7,034 nt of DNA from Ruminococcus sp. (GTDB lineage: Bacteria > Bacillota > Clostridia > Oscillospirales > Acutalibacteraceae). The stretch is taken from contig JAMPAE010000075.1 in assembly GCA_023667385.1 (NCBI GenBank), positions 1-7,034 on the forward strand, written 5' to 3'. Position 1 is the first letter of the stretch; each line of letters opens with the position of its first letter. Made by a program: the position numbers and the translations under genes. The notes below the pieces were generated by a model. That model was given only the letters and a program-made list of their open reading frames with translations. It was not told where the DNA came from and did not search any database. Shown piece after piece: positions 6,848 through 7,034 of this stretch.

Positions 6848-7034
6848 ATGGAACAGCATAACTATGATGAATCCACAACGCAATATCAGATGTATTACGG
6901 CAAGCAGATTGCTGACAGCGTTAAGCTCAACGCCGAACAGGCCAAAAACACCTCCGACGGAATCACCTACCGCATACCGTCACTGCTGAGTGTTGAAAAC
7001 GCAGATAAAAAAATTGTGCTGGCAGCTTTTGATA
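6848..7034 (+). CDS. Probable exo-alpha-sialidase (GH33), 5' end only
   Basis: Sixty-two codons are visible before the window ends. The key signal is TYRIPSLLSV at 40-49. The F/Y-R-I-P motif opens the six-bladed sialidase propeller, and its arginine (R42 here) is one of the three that bind the sialate carboxylate. The following stretch KKIVLAAFD (54-62) matches the usual second strand (the family form is often a small or polar residue run, then L-A-x-x-D), and D62 sits where members often have an acidic residue of the active site. Sialidases release terminal sialic acid from glycoproteins and glycolipids. The first 39 residues are polar (MEQHNYDESTTQYQ and on) with no signal peptide, suggesting a cytoplasmic enzyme or one exported by another route. 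It has its own promoter and ribosome site and is divergent from the cotransporter gene. Asp-boxes and catalytic Tyr/Glu would lie beyond the window, so the call rests on the N-terminal motif. Confidence 0.72.
   Translation, partial: MEQHNYDESTTQYQMYYGKQIADSVKLNAEQAKNTSDGITYRIPSLLSVENADKKIVLAAFD

Noticed and set aside
6834..6929. TTG start after the first GGAGG as an alternative or small upstream gene
   Set aside because: It is in a different frame from the sialidase, has no recognisable product, and the ATG at 6848 has its own well-spaced ribosome site with YRIP in its frame.

Overview
The window looks like chromosome of a Clostridia-type Firmicute, possibly an Oscillospiraceae/Ruminococcaceae-like gut anaerobe. 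The reasons are strong GGAGG-type ribosome sites, moderate G+C in the genes with A/T-rich gaps, Gram-positive-style GltB and GltD sequences, and the start of a sialidase gene. The taxonomic call is inference from style, not from a marker gene.

Layout. Positions 1-1056 (minus strand) hold the first 352 codons of gltD, the small subunit of glutamate synthase, which runs off the left edge. Positions 1071-5591 (minus) hold a complete gltB, the large subunit, with only 14 bases between the gltB stop and the gltD start, so the two form a gltBD operon. Positions 5592-5764 are the gltB leader and upstream region. Positions 5765-6712 (minus) hold a short Na+/phosphate cotransporter-family membrane protein. 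Positions 6713-6847 are a divergent intergenic region with a clear plus-strand promoter. Positions 6848-7034 (plus) hold the first 62 codons of a probable GH33 sialidase, cut by the right edge.

How the genes work together. GltB and GltD form NAD(P)H-dependent glutamate synthase, which turns glutamine plus 2-oxoglutarate into two glutamates and so closes the ammonium assimilation cycle. The cotransporter homologue and the sialidase have no obvious functional tie to it.

The most interesting stretch is the gltB leader. A near-consensus promoter (TTGACT, 17-base spacer, TAATAT) lies upstream of a good intrinsic terminator hairpin, which itself lies upstream of the gltB ribosome site. Too little room remains between terminator and start codon for another promoter, so gltB expression should depend on readthrough or antitermination. 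The 5' arm of the terminator can also fold into an alternative hairpin with a six-base loop AAAGGC. This loop has A at position 1 and G at position 4, the signature of RNA targets of ANTAR-domain antiterminators. A second possible AxxGxx hexaloop lies just upstream but overlaps the proposed -10 box. A further perfect small hairpin touches the Shine-Dalgarno sequence. There are no RNA genes, mobile elements or CRISPR arrays that I can support.
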